In this document: piece by piece, positions 35,876-47,419 of the stretch
Numbering within the stretch: position 1 is the stretch's first letter
How the letters are laid out: every line of letters begins with the position of its first letter
Source of the DNA: Polytrichum commune
Lineage: Eukaryota; Streptophyta; Polytrichopsida; Polytrichales; Polytrichaceae
Length of the DNA: 64,000 nucleotides
Reading direction: 5' to 3'
Assembly (NCBI GenBank): GCA_950295325.1
Contig: OX485803.1
Location: 6,138,001-6,202,000 of the forward strand
Made by a program: the position numbers and the translations under genes
The notes under the pieces: model-generated
Database searches by the model: none
Told to the model about the DNA's origin: nothing
The model's input: only the letters and a program-made list of their open reading frames with translations

Positions 35876-37120
35876 GAGACAGGGACTCGGAGGTTGACAT
35901 CCATATTCCCCCAGTTAATTACTCGTTGCATAAGTAGATGATGTGGAGAGTGGATGTTGGGAGTTCAATCTGAATATGAGGAACCGATCATACCAACCAA
36001 TTGTGACATCATTTGTCGGCATCTCCGACTGTAATTGTGTGAAAAGTGGTGGGCCAACATCTATTTCTCACCATAATCCCCAACAACTTCACAGCTGCAC
36101 CTGGACGGAAATTTTGATGTGATTGGGACATGAGTCTCCCTGCACAACTTTTCAAGCATCTCACTATTATATTATGAGGACCCAATCAACAAGAGTTGTA
36201 CACTTAGTAATGTTATAGGTGATCAGTTGTGGTAGCGGCGAGACATCCATCTACGCAAAGTTGTTTATGGGACATAACCGGTATGTTCATGGACACAAAT
36301 TGAAGGGTGTACATGGAATGTTCTCGATGTGGATAGAAAACATAGAAAACTTGTTGAATTGCTCTCCACTTGGATGGACGACTGGTTATAGACTAGATAA
36401 CCACACCACTCCCGCAGCTTATCAACCACCTACTCAAGCTAGTTATTGACCATGACTGAATCAACTCATGGACGATTTTGTGCCTCCATTAATGAAAATT
36501 GTGACGAGGTCTGAGATGAGCAATCCGTAATGTATCACAATGGATCAATTCACTGAAATGACACCTCTTGCTAGAACCTTTGGTTGGTGTCATGATCTCT
36601 CTTTCTCGAGCTCCAAATAATAACAATTCAAGCAATGACAAAGTCAGCAGTTGTTCCAAAGTTGTTCAAATGGCTATATGGACCTTAATCACACTAATTA
36701 GGTTTCTTGATCCTTGATAAGTCAATTGTTCATAAACTTTTGAGTGACCAAAACATGTCTAACAACTAGGCAACCATTTAGCCAATCATGATCGATATGA
36801 CATGTTGAGATGTTGGGTTGACTACCTAAGCTGGTAGGCAGTTGAGTGTTGCATTAGGAATAATATATGAGGGTCTTATTATCATATTGTGTAAAATGTA
36901 TGCAAATTCAATGTTGTATTATTTTAAATTTCTATTGCAAAAGTCTATAGTGATTAAATTTACAATATTAATCTAGAATTCAAATTTAAATTATTACCCA
37001 GGATATGCTTCTAGTACAACACTTCCCTAATTTAACATCAAGTACTATGCCTAGAATTACCTTAAGTGGATGCTGCAAAAGAGTATCAAAAGGTGGGACA
37101 CTCTATTTGATGCTCTTATC
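35876..37120. other. Intergenic, no gene seen
   Basis: AT-rich. A 76-codon frame near 36219 shows no family resemblance. No element termini recognised. Confidence 0.45.
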
Positions 37121-37122
37121 TA

Positions 37123-37232
37123 CTCCCTTTGTCCCAAAATGATTGTCCTACCCCCCAGAATTTTATGTGACAAACATTTTGGGATTAAAAAAAACTCCGG
37201 AGGGTAGGACAATCATTTTGGGACGGAGGGAT
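37123..37232. mobile_element. Stowaway-like MITE, 110 bp, TA target duplication
   Basis: The left end ctccctttgtcccaaaatga and the right end (reverse complement atccctccgtcccaaaatga) match the Stowaway consensus start CTCCCTCCGTCCC. The inverted repeats extend about 30 bp, to gtcctacc. TA flanks both sides (37121-37122, 37233-37234). Stowaway elements belong to Tc1/mariner. Confidence 0.92.
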
Positions 37233-37234
37233 TA

Positions 37235-39007
37235 TCAAAGTAGAGTTATGGATGAAGAATTGGCCTAGAGTATATTTAAGTCGTTCAAGTAGGTTCTTTC
37301 ACCATAATAGATTTTGACATTGATAAGGACACAAGTGACAAGAGATGGACAAGTGCAATAGAGATACCAAACTATAGTAGATGCCACTTTAAAATATCAT
37401 GTTTAAAGTCTATAAAGCGAAAGGGGGGAAGGCCAAAAAAAAATATCACACAAATAACTTGGACACTTCATTGACATATTAGCTATGCAAAGATGGTTGT
37501 TTGTTCGAATTTTTGAAATGTCAACCCCTAATTGCATACCCAAACTAGATTGCTTTCATATGTTTTCACCTTATACTTATAGTATCATGTCTTAATTTTG
37601 GGGACTGCTAAATCAACCACATGGTGGTTAAAACGACCATGGAGGTGGCACATACATAAGCATTGGCTGAGTTGTTTATGTCAATTAGTTGGCCAAGTTT
37701 ATCAATTCTAAGAAAAAACTAATACCTTACTCCTCTTCATGTGTGCGATGAAGTATCAAATTTTGACATATCATATGACTGCATAACGTGTCATTGTGGT
37801 TGTTTTAACAAATGACGTGGTTGATTTAACAATCTTCTCAATTTATATCAGTTTAAACTTGTGTTGTCTTTGTGCTATTAATTCAATCTATACTACTTCA
37901 ACCTATACTTTACATCCATTGAACAGAACGACGTTGGTACTCAGTGAACAAGCTAGCTAGAGTTGGCACTTTGGCTCGACCAATCAATGCATGTCCACTC
38001 TCATTAGCTCTATGCGTACAATCAAGAGTTGATACAATTAGAGGTTAGTAATCCTGAATCTGTGAATTCACAATTTGCGAAAGTTGTTGGGATGTGTTAT
38101 GATTGGACTTTCAGAAAGATTCAATTATAAAAAATCTTAGAAATATCCCAAGTTCAACAATTTAAAGTATGTTGGCAACACCACTTTAAATTTAGAATGC
38201 CCCTAAAAAGTGATGTCTCATAAAAAACACAGTCAACATAACCATGCCATGAAAAAAAAAGGTGACATGGTGTTGTGTCACCAACAACCGTCTGTTACAA
38301 TGTGTCCAAGTTTCCAAGTTCACTATAACTAATGAAAACCACAAAGTCATTCAATAACAAAATGACCGCCACATAAGTTGGGTTACATATTGGTTTGGAT
38401 GGTAGTGGACCATCAATTTTTTCCTAGTGATTAACATGATTTATGTGCTAATTATCTTGTTATCAAATTGTCTTTTCAAAATGGATTTGGAACCCATGCA
38501 ATATAGAATACACCTTAACCACATCCCAATTTCTTTTGTATTTGTATTCATCCGTACAAAATCCACATTATAAAACAACTGTTGTATTTTTTTATAGTGG
38601 TAATAAATATTCAAAATAAGATGAAATTTTTGATAATTTAGCGTGGGGCAACCTAACATATCAATGTAGGTTATGTCCCATTTTTGCATGAAACAATATG
38701 CTTCTTGATTAACGTAACCTATGATGACCTTGCCTACAACCTCATGATTGTGACAATATGCAACCACAAATGACACATTTCTTAACTAGATACATAAATC
38801 CTCCTAATTGTGGTCACTATTAAGTGTAGAATACTTGCAATTAATATTTAAAGACACAAGTCTGAATTTATCTTTTAAGCATGTAGATCTTTACAACGTT
38901 TGCTCTTTCATCCTCACCCAACCACATACCAATCAAATACAGGGGCCCGATTAAGAAAACGAATGAGCCACTTAAGACCCATCTACCTTAGTAAGTTAGA
39001 TGAATAT
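37235..39007. other. Intergenic, no gene seen
   Basis: AT-rich with short frames only. A segment near 38700-38770 resembles 19950-20010 (cctcatgattgtg...caatatgcaaccac), so a further dispersed repeat is present, but its limits are not clear. Confidence 0.4.
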
Positions 39008-39010
39008 TAA

Positions 39011-40398
39011 GGGCCACTTTATACTTGGGGCCGGATTGAGGGCCGGCCGGAACTCTCAAAATTTGAACCAATAGGATCGCTCGATTTCATCAAATCGGGC
39101 CCAAGGGCTTTATACTTGGGGCCGGCCCGAACACTCACCTATCCCATGTGGCGTCTTAGGTGGCACAATTTTGGCGCCAAACCATCGGGCCCCAGATGAG
39201 ATTTCGGGACAAGCTTTTCCTCGTCCCGAACTCCCATCTAGGGCCGGATGGGGCTCCTCCGTTGGATTGTTCCAATCTTGTCCGTCAATCAATAGGAGGG
39301 GTAAAAGCATTTCCTCTCCTCCTTACTACTCTCCCCTCCACCTTCCCCTTCTCACCTTCCACCTTCCCCTTAATTATTTTTTCATAGAATTAGTGTTAGA
39401 CATAAATGCGCCACCATCTTCCCTACTACCATGTCCCTTCTCTTTTTCTCATTGTTAATTTTTTTTCATATCCTTCCTAACACTAAATTCGTGCATGTAA
39501 CTTTCACATATTACCATGGATGATATTTAGTGTTTGATTTTACATTTAATGTTACTTACTTTCATAGGGTTAGTGATATTTAGTCTAGTGATCGTATTTA
39601 CAGTATCTCACACTAAATATCATGTTTAGTGTAGTGACTCCACAATTTTAACCATAACAAACACATTCCAAAAATAAGCCAAAGATAGTTTCCAAGTGGA
39701 ACCATGCTCAAAAGTTTACACGCACTTAGATCCAACAATAATGTAAACTTATACTATGGTTAGAATTATTATTTTTTAAATAAAATCTCTTATCTATAAA
39801 GAGAAAGTTAATTGAGGCTTTAGAAAGGTTGATTAAGTCTATAAATTTATGTAGCTTGAAAAATAAAAAGCACGACAACAATGTTGGCGCAATGCCTACT
39901 TACAATCAGTAACCCACACCAAAATATATGCTCAATGTCGTCATGTTCCCGAACGGAACGAAGCCAATTAATATCTACAAACATAGATTACTCTATAATG
40001 AATATTGTATCATTGCAACTCTGGTTTTTTTTTGTTACCGGGTACATCGGTTATTCCATTGTACATGGTAGGTGAATTTATATGAGCATTTTGACACCGG
40101 AATTAGATTCAAAGGGCTCGATATAGTCTAATGGGACCCAAGGTTGACCCCCTAACCATAAGCTTATAGGGATCATCCCCCATAGTAAAGCCATGTAACT
40201 AATGCTCAAGAGCACCGGGCATTGACCACGGTAAGTTCCATGAAACTTAACCCTCAAGACCATCGGGCCCTAGAATCGGGCCTCACCACTTTACATGCGA
40301 CAAGGTTGGGTCGGAAAAAAGTTCATAAAGTGCGTCCCGATTGAGGCCTCAATCGGGCCGGTGCTCCGGCCGGCCCCAGGCCGTGTATAAAGTGGCCC
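39011..40398. mobile_element. PIF/Harbinger-like element, 1388 bp, TAA target duplication
   Basis: Termini gggccactttatac at both ends in inverse orientation, flanked by TAA at 39008-39010 and 40399-40401. Subterminal GC-rich blocks (ggggccgg, gggccggccgg) recur as inverted and direct repeats. The terminal ttatacttggggccgg motif occurs twice at the left end (near 39019 and 39110). There is no transposase frame, so the element is non-autonomous. Confidence 0.88.
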
Positions 40399-41144
40399 TA
40401 AGTAGAGGTATTTGTCAACCTCCAGCTACCATTGTTGAAGTAATGAGCATAAGAAAGAAAAGAGTACTCCACGTCTTAGGCCCAAACCACACGGGAGGAA
40501 CGGCAATGAGTTGGATGAATAGCATTGGTTCAAATGAGCAAGTGGTTGCCACATGAGAGGAAGTATGGGGAGTGGCAACAATGACTTTTTAGCTTCGGAT
40601 CTTGCTTTGGATCTTGCTTCGGGATCTACTTGGCAATAAAGTAGAGTGACATGGCACAATAAATGTAGTTCGCAAGTACCGGGCACTAGTGCCCGGAAGT
40701 CCCACAATATAAGGAGAAAAATGAGGAAAAGGAGACTTTCCTTGGGCAAGGTGCCACGTTGGAGGAAGTTGTGAAACTTCCGGTGCCTCTCGTGTGGGAA
40801 GGGCCTTAAGCCTGAGTGAAAAGTCCAAACCAAGTGCCAGCTTGTGAATTGGGAATCGGCATATTGTGCAGGTTACCTTCGTTTGGGAAGTGACGGTATA
40901 AGTTATTTATTACATACTAATATATATAGTAACCAGCAAGTTCAGGCACGTCGTAGGTTAAGTGGGTCATAGCATCATCACTAGTCCTTCGGGATGATGA
41001 TCTAGTAAACCCAGTCAACACTCCGCAATGTGGTACTACTATGTCTGTATTCTCTTGCTATTTAATTTCTATACTTGTGATCAATGACTGGGGGAGAACC
41101 AACTACTACACTAAATATGGTAGTTAGTGTCATATGGTGGTGGT

Positions 41145-41370
41145 CAATGATAGGGGAGAACCGACAGTTCGTTACAAACGAACCGGTTGAGTTTGAGAAA
41201 TAACCGGTTAAAGTTCAAGATTGCAGGAAAATTACCGATCGTTCTAGAGGAATTTATAGAATATACCCCAATTTAATAGAGGAAAATTGGAGGATGTCAA
41301 CATGTAACTGGTTGGACTTGCAAACACTAGGATCTCAACCGATTATGCCCAAAAATCTCCCCGACCACTG
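41145..41370 (+). mobile_element. Non-autonomous hAT element, 226 bp, perfect 8-bp target duplication
   Basis: The ends CAATGATAGGGGAGA and (reverse complement) CAGTGGTCGGGGAGA form the terminal inverted repeats. The 8-mer gtggtggt flanks both sides (41137-41144, 41371-41378). The interior has repeated aaccggtt motifs. It inserted into another dispersed repeat whose relatives occur near 54010-54150 and 59500-59600. Reference copy for the family in this window. Confidence 0.93.
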
Positions 41371-41611
41371 GTGGTGGTTTCTGTCACTTTTCGGATGACC
41401 CATCTTATGAATAAGTTAACGAATATTGTCATGGTTGATGGCTGAGTTCATTCATTGGCCAAAACCCTACTTTCTCTTGTCAGCAACTTGTGATGAAATA
41501 TTGTCATGGAGGATTGAAATTTGGATGGAAAATCACTTGTACATGACAGTAATTGCGACACTTTCAATCTACAATCCCCCTAGAAATTTACGAGGGATGA
41601 CAAACAATTTA

Positions 41612-41826
41612 GTGTTGGGATATAATCAGTCAGAATCCTCGTGCTTCCATATTCAACCGGGTATATGTTGTGGTCTTTTGGTTTTTCTTTATTCATTCTA
41701 GGTCTAGTCTATAGATTCCTCTTAAATGATGGATAATTTTCCTGAAGTCTTGAACTTCAACCGGTGATTTCTCAAACTCAACCGGTTCGTCTGTAAGTTG
41801 CAGTCGCTGTTCCCCGTTCATTGGTG
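41612..41826 (-). mobile_element. Non-autonomous hAT family member, reverse orientation, one end decayed
   Basis: The interior follows the family in reverse (aatcagtcagaatcc, caaccgggtatatg, ctcaaccggttcgtctgtaa). The right end reads ccccgttcattg as expected. The left terminus is degraded and approximate. Confidence 0.75.
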
Positions 41827-42536
41827 AGGTTGACTCTTTTGCCCTCTGATTTTTGACTGTCAGAGAGTTTCAAAACTTCCAGCCTAAGTTAAGTACACTT
41901 CCCGTCGGTTCTGGACTTGGCCCAAAATGTTGACAGTTTTTAAGTAGTTGTACATGCTTGACTTTGGCAGCTCCAACAGGCTAACTGCAGTCTCGGCAAT
42001 GTGGAAGGCACGAGCAGCCTCAAAAAAACATGGGAATCCTCATATTTGATAAGTTAGATCCGAACTTCATCACCATGCATTGGTGATGTGCTGGACCTCC
42101 TCTGCTCAGCTCCTCTCATCATTAATGTCCTGATGACTAAATCGTAGCATGAGCATGAACCCACTGCTTTCATCACTATTTTGCAATTTTTGCACTCTAA
42201 CAGGTCACAGTTCAAGTTTTCTTGAATTGGGAGATTTTTGGATGTCTCACTTGCAGAATGAATTTTAATAATAAACTCTCATTTGTTATGCATGTCTGGC
42301 ACTGACGTTTATACCTTGACAGTTTGAAGTCTCTGGCCTTCTTCAAATGCATCTCAGTGTACATATACACAAGAAACTTCGCTCAAGGTAGCAGTTGCTA
42401 TCTTTTTGTAGGAAATCCTTGACTCTCTAGATTCTCTCAGTAACCCAGTTGAAAAGAAGAAGAAAATTTGTGGGTATCCTTGAAACACTCGAGCAGCTAC
42501 TAGTGCCCGTGGTATATTTGGATTGGTTCTGATTCA

Positions 42537-43760
42537 GTGGAGACACAAAAATCAGAGATAGTTCGATACCCGCCCGCCTCGCTCTTGCGTTCGTTAGCTC
42601 TGATTAACTTGCTCTGTGTGTCAGCCATGGCCTGGTCTAGGTACAAAGTAGTAACGGTTCTGATGCTTATGTTTGAATTACTTATCTCTAATTGCTTGGT
42701 TGACAGCCAGAATACCAACTTTAGCTTCCCAAACTTTAGGTCCAAGAATCGATTTATTGTGGTAGACGATGCCGAGTACTACAAAAGCCACTCTTCTTTC
42801 CGCATGAATGTCCTCAGTGATGCGAACAACACGAATACCAAGGGCCGAGTGATGTACGAAAAGCAGGTGAGGATGAAAGATCTGTCTGCCAACACCGTCA
42901 CTTCCTTTAGCACCTCCTTCACGTTCGAAATCTCGAGCCATAACAACCGTTCGAGGGATCCGGGTGGGACGCCACACCACGCAGACGGCTTCGCTTTCAT
43001 GTTCGCAACTGGTCGGAGCCCTGAGGGAAATGGAGGCTCGACCCTGGGTCTTTTGAACGATACAAACAACGGTGACGCGAGCAACCACGTATTTGCCGTG
43101 GAGTTCGACACGTATCAGAGTTTCATATACGATGACCCGAGTGACAACCACATTGGAGTGGACGTCAACAGCTTGAACTCGACGCACACTTACAACTTTT
43201 GCGGCGGCAAGCAGACCAACTGCTCGTATCTCTGCAACGGCGGGAACTTCACAGCTTGGATCGATTATAATGCCACACGAGAAACGCTCGAGGTGCGGTT
43301 CGCCAAGGGGTCGCAAGCGGCAGGTGTCAAGAGACCGAAAAAGTTTCTCATCCAAGTTCGCAAACTCGACCTAAGGCCGGTGCTCAAGGAGTATATGTAC
43401 ACGGGGTTTAGTGCAGCCACCGGGTTGTATACCGAGATTCACGAAATCAAATCATGGAGCTTCACGAGTACCGGAATGCCAAAAACCGCTTCAAGTCCAC
43501 CTGCTCCCCCTCCAGACCTTGTGCCACCAATTTCGAGTCCCGCACCATCGGCAGGCACATCTACGACATTGACGCCAACACCTAGTCTACAAGATCGAAG
43601 TAGGGCTGCTCCCCTGCATCGTGGTGTTGTTTCCAATGTGTTTGGAGTGTGCATTTGCTTTCATGCATGTTGGTATCTCTTCAGTCTTTTGGTAGATGAT
43701 GATGAAGAAGAGAAGAAGAAGAAGAAGAAGAACTCTGGTCTCCGAAGGAAGCCAAAGTGA
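42537..43760 (+). CDS. L-type lectin receptor-like protein lacking a kinase domain (407 aa)
   Basis: The legume-lectin domain (about 58-315) is clearly paralogous to those at 25570 and 33368, with EFD 189-191, the DPSDNHIGVD metal site and the Cys insert (NFCGG..NCSYLCNGG). Met31 (42627) directly precedes a typical signal peptide ending at DSQ and is the more likely start. The longer frame from 42537 adds 30 residues with another hydrophobic patch. After a Pro-rich linker there is a weak hydrophobic segment around 366-383. An acidic then Lys-rich run encoded by a GAA/AAG microsatellite (about 43700-43731) follows, then a stop. The position equals the juxtamembrane region of the kinases, and no kinase homology follows the stop. 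It may act as a membrane or secreted lectin co-receptor, or be a decaying truncated copy. The open frame argues for function. Confidence 0.85.
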   Translation: METQKSEIVRYPPASLLRSLALINLLCVSAMAWSRYKVVTVLMLMFELLISNCLVDSQNTNFSFPNFRSKNRFIVVDDAEYYKSHSSFRMNVLSDANNTNTKGRVMYEKQVRMKDLSANTVTSFSTSFTFEISSHNNRSRDPGGTPHHADGFAFMFATGRSPEGNGGSTLGLLNDTNNGDASNHVFAVEFDTYQSFIYDDPSDNHIGVDVNSLNSTHTYNFCGGKQTNCSYLCNGGNFTAWIDYNATRETLEVRFAKGSQAAGVKRPKKFLIQVRKLDLRPVLKEYMYTGFSAATGLYTEIHEIKSWSFTSTGMPKTASSPPAPPPDLVPPISSPAPSAGTSTTLTPTPSLQDRSRAAPLHRGVVSNVFGVCICFHACWYLFSLLVDDDEEEKKKKKKNSGLRRKPK

Positions 43761-44221
43761 ATAAGTGCATGTTCATAAAACACCATTGACCATGTCTTGA
43801 GGGGCAATGACGTTAGATGTGACACGAAATTACTCACCCTTTACAGGGACTAGACAATATGTTAGTAACGAGTGACCTTTGGTAGTGACCAATAACCAAT
43901 ACCTATTTAACAGTAGCCAGTAGCTTGTGGTAGTAGTTGGTGGGCATATTGTCCAGAGGACGTTATAAGCGTGAGTTTGTGGTAGTGAGTGGACACTAGG
44001 TCATTAGCTCCATGTTGGTTAGGAGTGGGTGTTTATTCCATATATCCCATCCAGGTTTGACAAATTTTTGATACATAAAAAGTTGATCTATAAATGTAGA
44101 CTAACAAGTTTTAGAATGTTAGTTTGTCATCGTCCACTTGATTACTAGATTCAAATTACTTTAGTTCATCAAAAGAATGTATTTGGAATATATTTAGCAA
44201 GCTTGTGTGGTCTAGCTAGCA

Positions 44222-44268
<47 letters not shown>
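44222..44268. repeat. (TTG)n microsatellite
   Basis: About 15 uninterrupted TTG units followed by a T-run. Confidence 0.95.
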
Positions 44269-45854
44269 TTTAATATAGGTTTACATTGGGTTTAGGTTTC
44301 TTACCAAAAAATAGGGGTTGACATTCTTGATGTAATCTTGATGGATTTGACATAGATACCCAAATTTTTATAGCACATGTCACATGATTGGCATGAAGAA
44401 AATTCATTCCAAATGTTTATACAAACAACTATTAATTTAAAGAAAATCAAGTTTCCATTTTTCATGTGTTTGGTGTTCAAGCCCATACTAGAATATAGCA
44501 TTTGCATTGTAGCTCATCAAAGTCTTCATTCTTAGTTTAGCTATGCAAGTTGTGGGGGTTCTAAAACACAATTAGGGAATCATCATGGGTTTCCTTATAG
44601 TTCCGATCTACAATCATTTTTTGGACCGACTAGATTTGGTGCAAACTTAAGTTGTAAGCTCGTCTTACCCACAACTAGGTATATCAAAAACCGTCATTGT
44701 CCATTAACTTATGACACTTTGTAAAGCACTTGGACAATTTAGATTGATATGTGAACTAGAGATGATTTGATTGGAGAGATGGTAAGGGGCCTCCCCAACT
44801 CAATATTGGTGTGCAATGTTGCTTAGATTTGGGACGCATGATGAACATGCATATTTGTTCATATTTTCTCGAAAAAATTGAAGTGTTGAAAAAAGTGTCC
44901 AAAGTGATTGTCATAAACTATTGTCAACAATGTTGAAACTCGCTTAAAGATGTATTGATTGAATTCTTCCCATTCCATTTTATTGGACATCATAACCCAT
45001 AAATAGGTATGCAAGTGGCACCATGATGGATCTACATGTATTAATTTTCAATGAAGTATAGAATGTAAATATTTTGACGTTCTTATGGTCTGGCTCCACA
45101 ACAAGTTTCGTTATGTGAAGAAATGTCTAACCAAATGATTCACCAAAACGTTCAAACCTCTCGTGGGATGCGCCCAATGATCACGAATGCACGATTCTCT
45201 CAATCCCTTTATTCTCTCAATTGCCATAAATGTTATGTGGATTTTTTTGGTAAGTTGAAACCAATGTTGACAAATAACTCATCACCAATTTGCAACTTGT
45301 GTAACTCCAATAAAACTCATACATGGCTTCGTCTACCTAAATGATCATATTGCTTCAATTTGCACTTAAATGATCTTCAAACTAACAGTCATAATCAAAT
45401 GATAATCAATGCACTTGCATCTAAGGTGCCCTCGAAGCCCGCCCATATACATGATGCTTCACACACCTCCACGGCATAACCGATGATAATGTTGGCCTTT
45501 GACCATTGATATTTTTAAAGGGAAGAGTATATGTTGTCGAAAACCAACACATATCAAAAATCTTCATTGCCCTTGAAAAGGTACTAAAAACTTGGAAGCA
45601 TGTGGCTTTGTTGGTTGGATGTAGCACGTAATAGGACATGTTACAATGTCCCCTAATGTAGTTCGCAATGACTAATTTGGCACACCCTAAGTTCTTTACT
45701 TAAATTATATTTTATATATATAATCTCAAAACATGATGATTACAATTTCATTACCAAAATATTATGTTGTAAAACTTAAAGCCGACATAAAGTGTGTTGC
45801 TTCAATATCATGTGAAGAGGATTCATTGCCAATCAAAATCCATATGAAGCTAAG

Positions 45855-45880
<26 letters not shown>
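45855..45880. repeat. (CT)n microsatellite
   Basis: About 13 uninterrupted CT units. Confidence 0.95.
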
Positions 45881-45885
<5 letters not shown>

Positions 45886-46029
45886 GTGGTCCAATCAAGC
45901 AATTTTGTTGATGCACATATTCTTGATTGGATGCGAGGAGGCATTTATCACCCATAATTGATGACCATGTCATGGTGTGACTACTATGTCTAGTAAAACA
46001 CGTGTCGCTCAACCATTGAATGTAGTAGG

Positions 46030-46330
46030 CACCCAATACTTACCTCATTGCTATTGTGGCTTGGTAGGTTGCGTGCCTACCACAACTCGTGCTAGGGCTT
46101 CTCGCATCCATTATTAAGTGCCTAGTTCATAAAATCATCATAAGATCCTTCGCCATAGAGACATTTGTTGAGACCAAAAAGGATAGCCCAACCCATCATC
46201 AAAGCCTTCAAAATGAATTGAATTAAGGTTTAAGCTCCTCCAAGCTCCTTAAACCCTAGTTATGCACTTGTGTCTCTTTCTCTAGCCACGGCTATTGAAA
46301 ACCTCTATAAACCTCATGCCTTCGTCTATG
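46030..46330 (+). repeat. Upstream duplicate of the APUM23 promoter segment
   Basis: Resembles 47100-47370 about 1.05 kb downstream, same orientation. Shared blocks include gttcgccatag-like sequence, gatagcccaaccca, and an exact ggtttaagctcctccaagctccttaaaccctag core. The copy is followed by no coding frame like APUM23 exon 1, so only the promoter/leader portion is duplicated. Confidence 0.8.
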
Positions 46331-47099
46331 ACTATGATGTTGTGACTTAGTATGTTGAGCATGTAAGGTCAAGGCATCCATAGTTGATCATGTCCATTTA
46401 CTGTTCACTAGGGTACTTGTAATGTCGACATGGATGATATCTACATGTTTTAGGTGAGAGTTAAGGTTTATAATAGAGGTGCTTATTCCCAATCAAGACC
46501 CCATCGGCAATCTATAGGTAACTGGAATTTCAATAAGGTTGGGATTGAATTTTGATCAAGCCAAAACCAATAGTGCCATGACACACGTCCTGGTTTTGAG
46601 TGCAAAAGTGAGGAGGAATGAGTGGTTACGGTAGACTCAAGACATTGGCAATATGTTTAGGCCAATTTTTTGGCTTCAACAATTCATAGAAATTCCAGTT
46701 TAAGAAATAAAATTACCAAAAAATTACAATCCTCACGATTTCTAGTATCTTCCTACATGGAAACATTTGCACGCCTTATACTTCTCTGGATTGAGCGCAA
46801 AATCTCTTAAGTGGTTGGTTATGGGTGCCTCTACTCCATGTGGTGGCGGCTTGTGATCACGCTTGTGATTAATTACCCCCGTAAGAGTTTTGACAATTGT
46901 TAGAGCCAAGGATTAGCATTTAGACGATTGGTTTTGAGTTAACCTACAGACTGATTATGTGTTCTAGTAACTTTACCACTTCAAAATTTGTACCAATTTT
47001 CATGTTCATGAAAAAAACTTTAAAAATAAATGCACTCTCCTAAGAATTTGTTTCTCTTCACAACAAAAAGTATCCCATGTTATAATACCTCCTTAACAA

Positions 47100-47370
47100 A
47101 CGCAAACTCTCTTATTTTATCGGTTATAATGACCTCAACCTTACTACAACTTGTGGCAAGGCTCCTCACATCCACTACCTAGTTTGTAGAATCTCAAAAT
47201 AGCGTTCGCCATAGGGCGACATTTGCCGAGACTGGGGGGATAGCCCAACCCACCATCGAAGTCTTTATATGTGGTTGAATTAGGGTTTAAGCTCCTCCAA
47301 GCTCCTTAAACCCTAGTTGTGAACTACTCTCTCTTGTCCTCTCTCTAAGGCATTGGCTATGGAGGAACAC
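47100..47370 (+). promoter_or_regulatory. APUM23-like gene promoter/leader with paired inverted telo-boxes
   Basis: Immediately upstream of the start codon at 47420. It contains TTAGGGTTTAAG at 47280-47291 and CTTAAACCCTAG at 47304-47315, so two telo-boxes face each other across a short spacer. A CT-rich stretch (ctctctcttgtcctctctct) follows. Telo-boxes are typical of plant ribosome-biogenesis promoters, which fits the downstream gene. Confidence 0.6.
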
Positions 47371-47419
47371 TGCGAACCTTAACCCTCATCATCGTGCACT
47401 TGACTCTGCAGCCATAGCC

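Larger units (their letters stand above)
43761..46029. other. Intergenic with microsatellites, no gene seen
   Basis: Contains a (TTG)n microsatellite at 44222-44268 and a (CT)n microsatellite at 45855-45880. No supported coding region. Confidence 0.5.

Noticed and set aside
42678-43355. 225-codon open frame on the minus strand
   Set aside because: Antisense shadow of the lectin domain of the gene at 42537; no independent domain.
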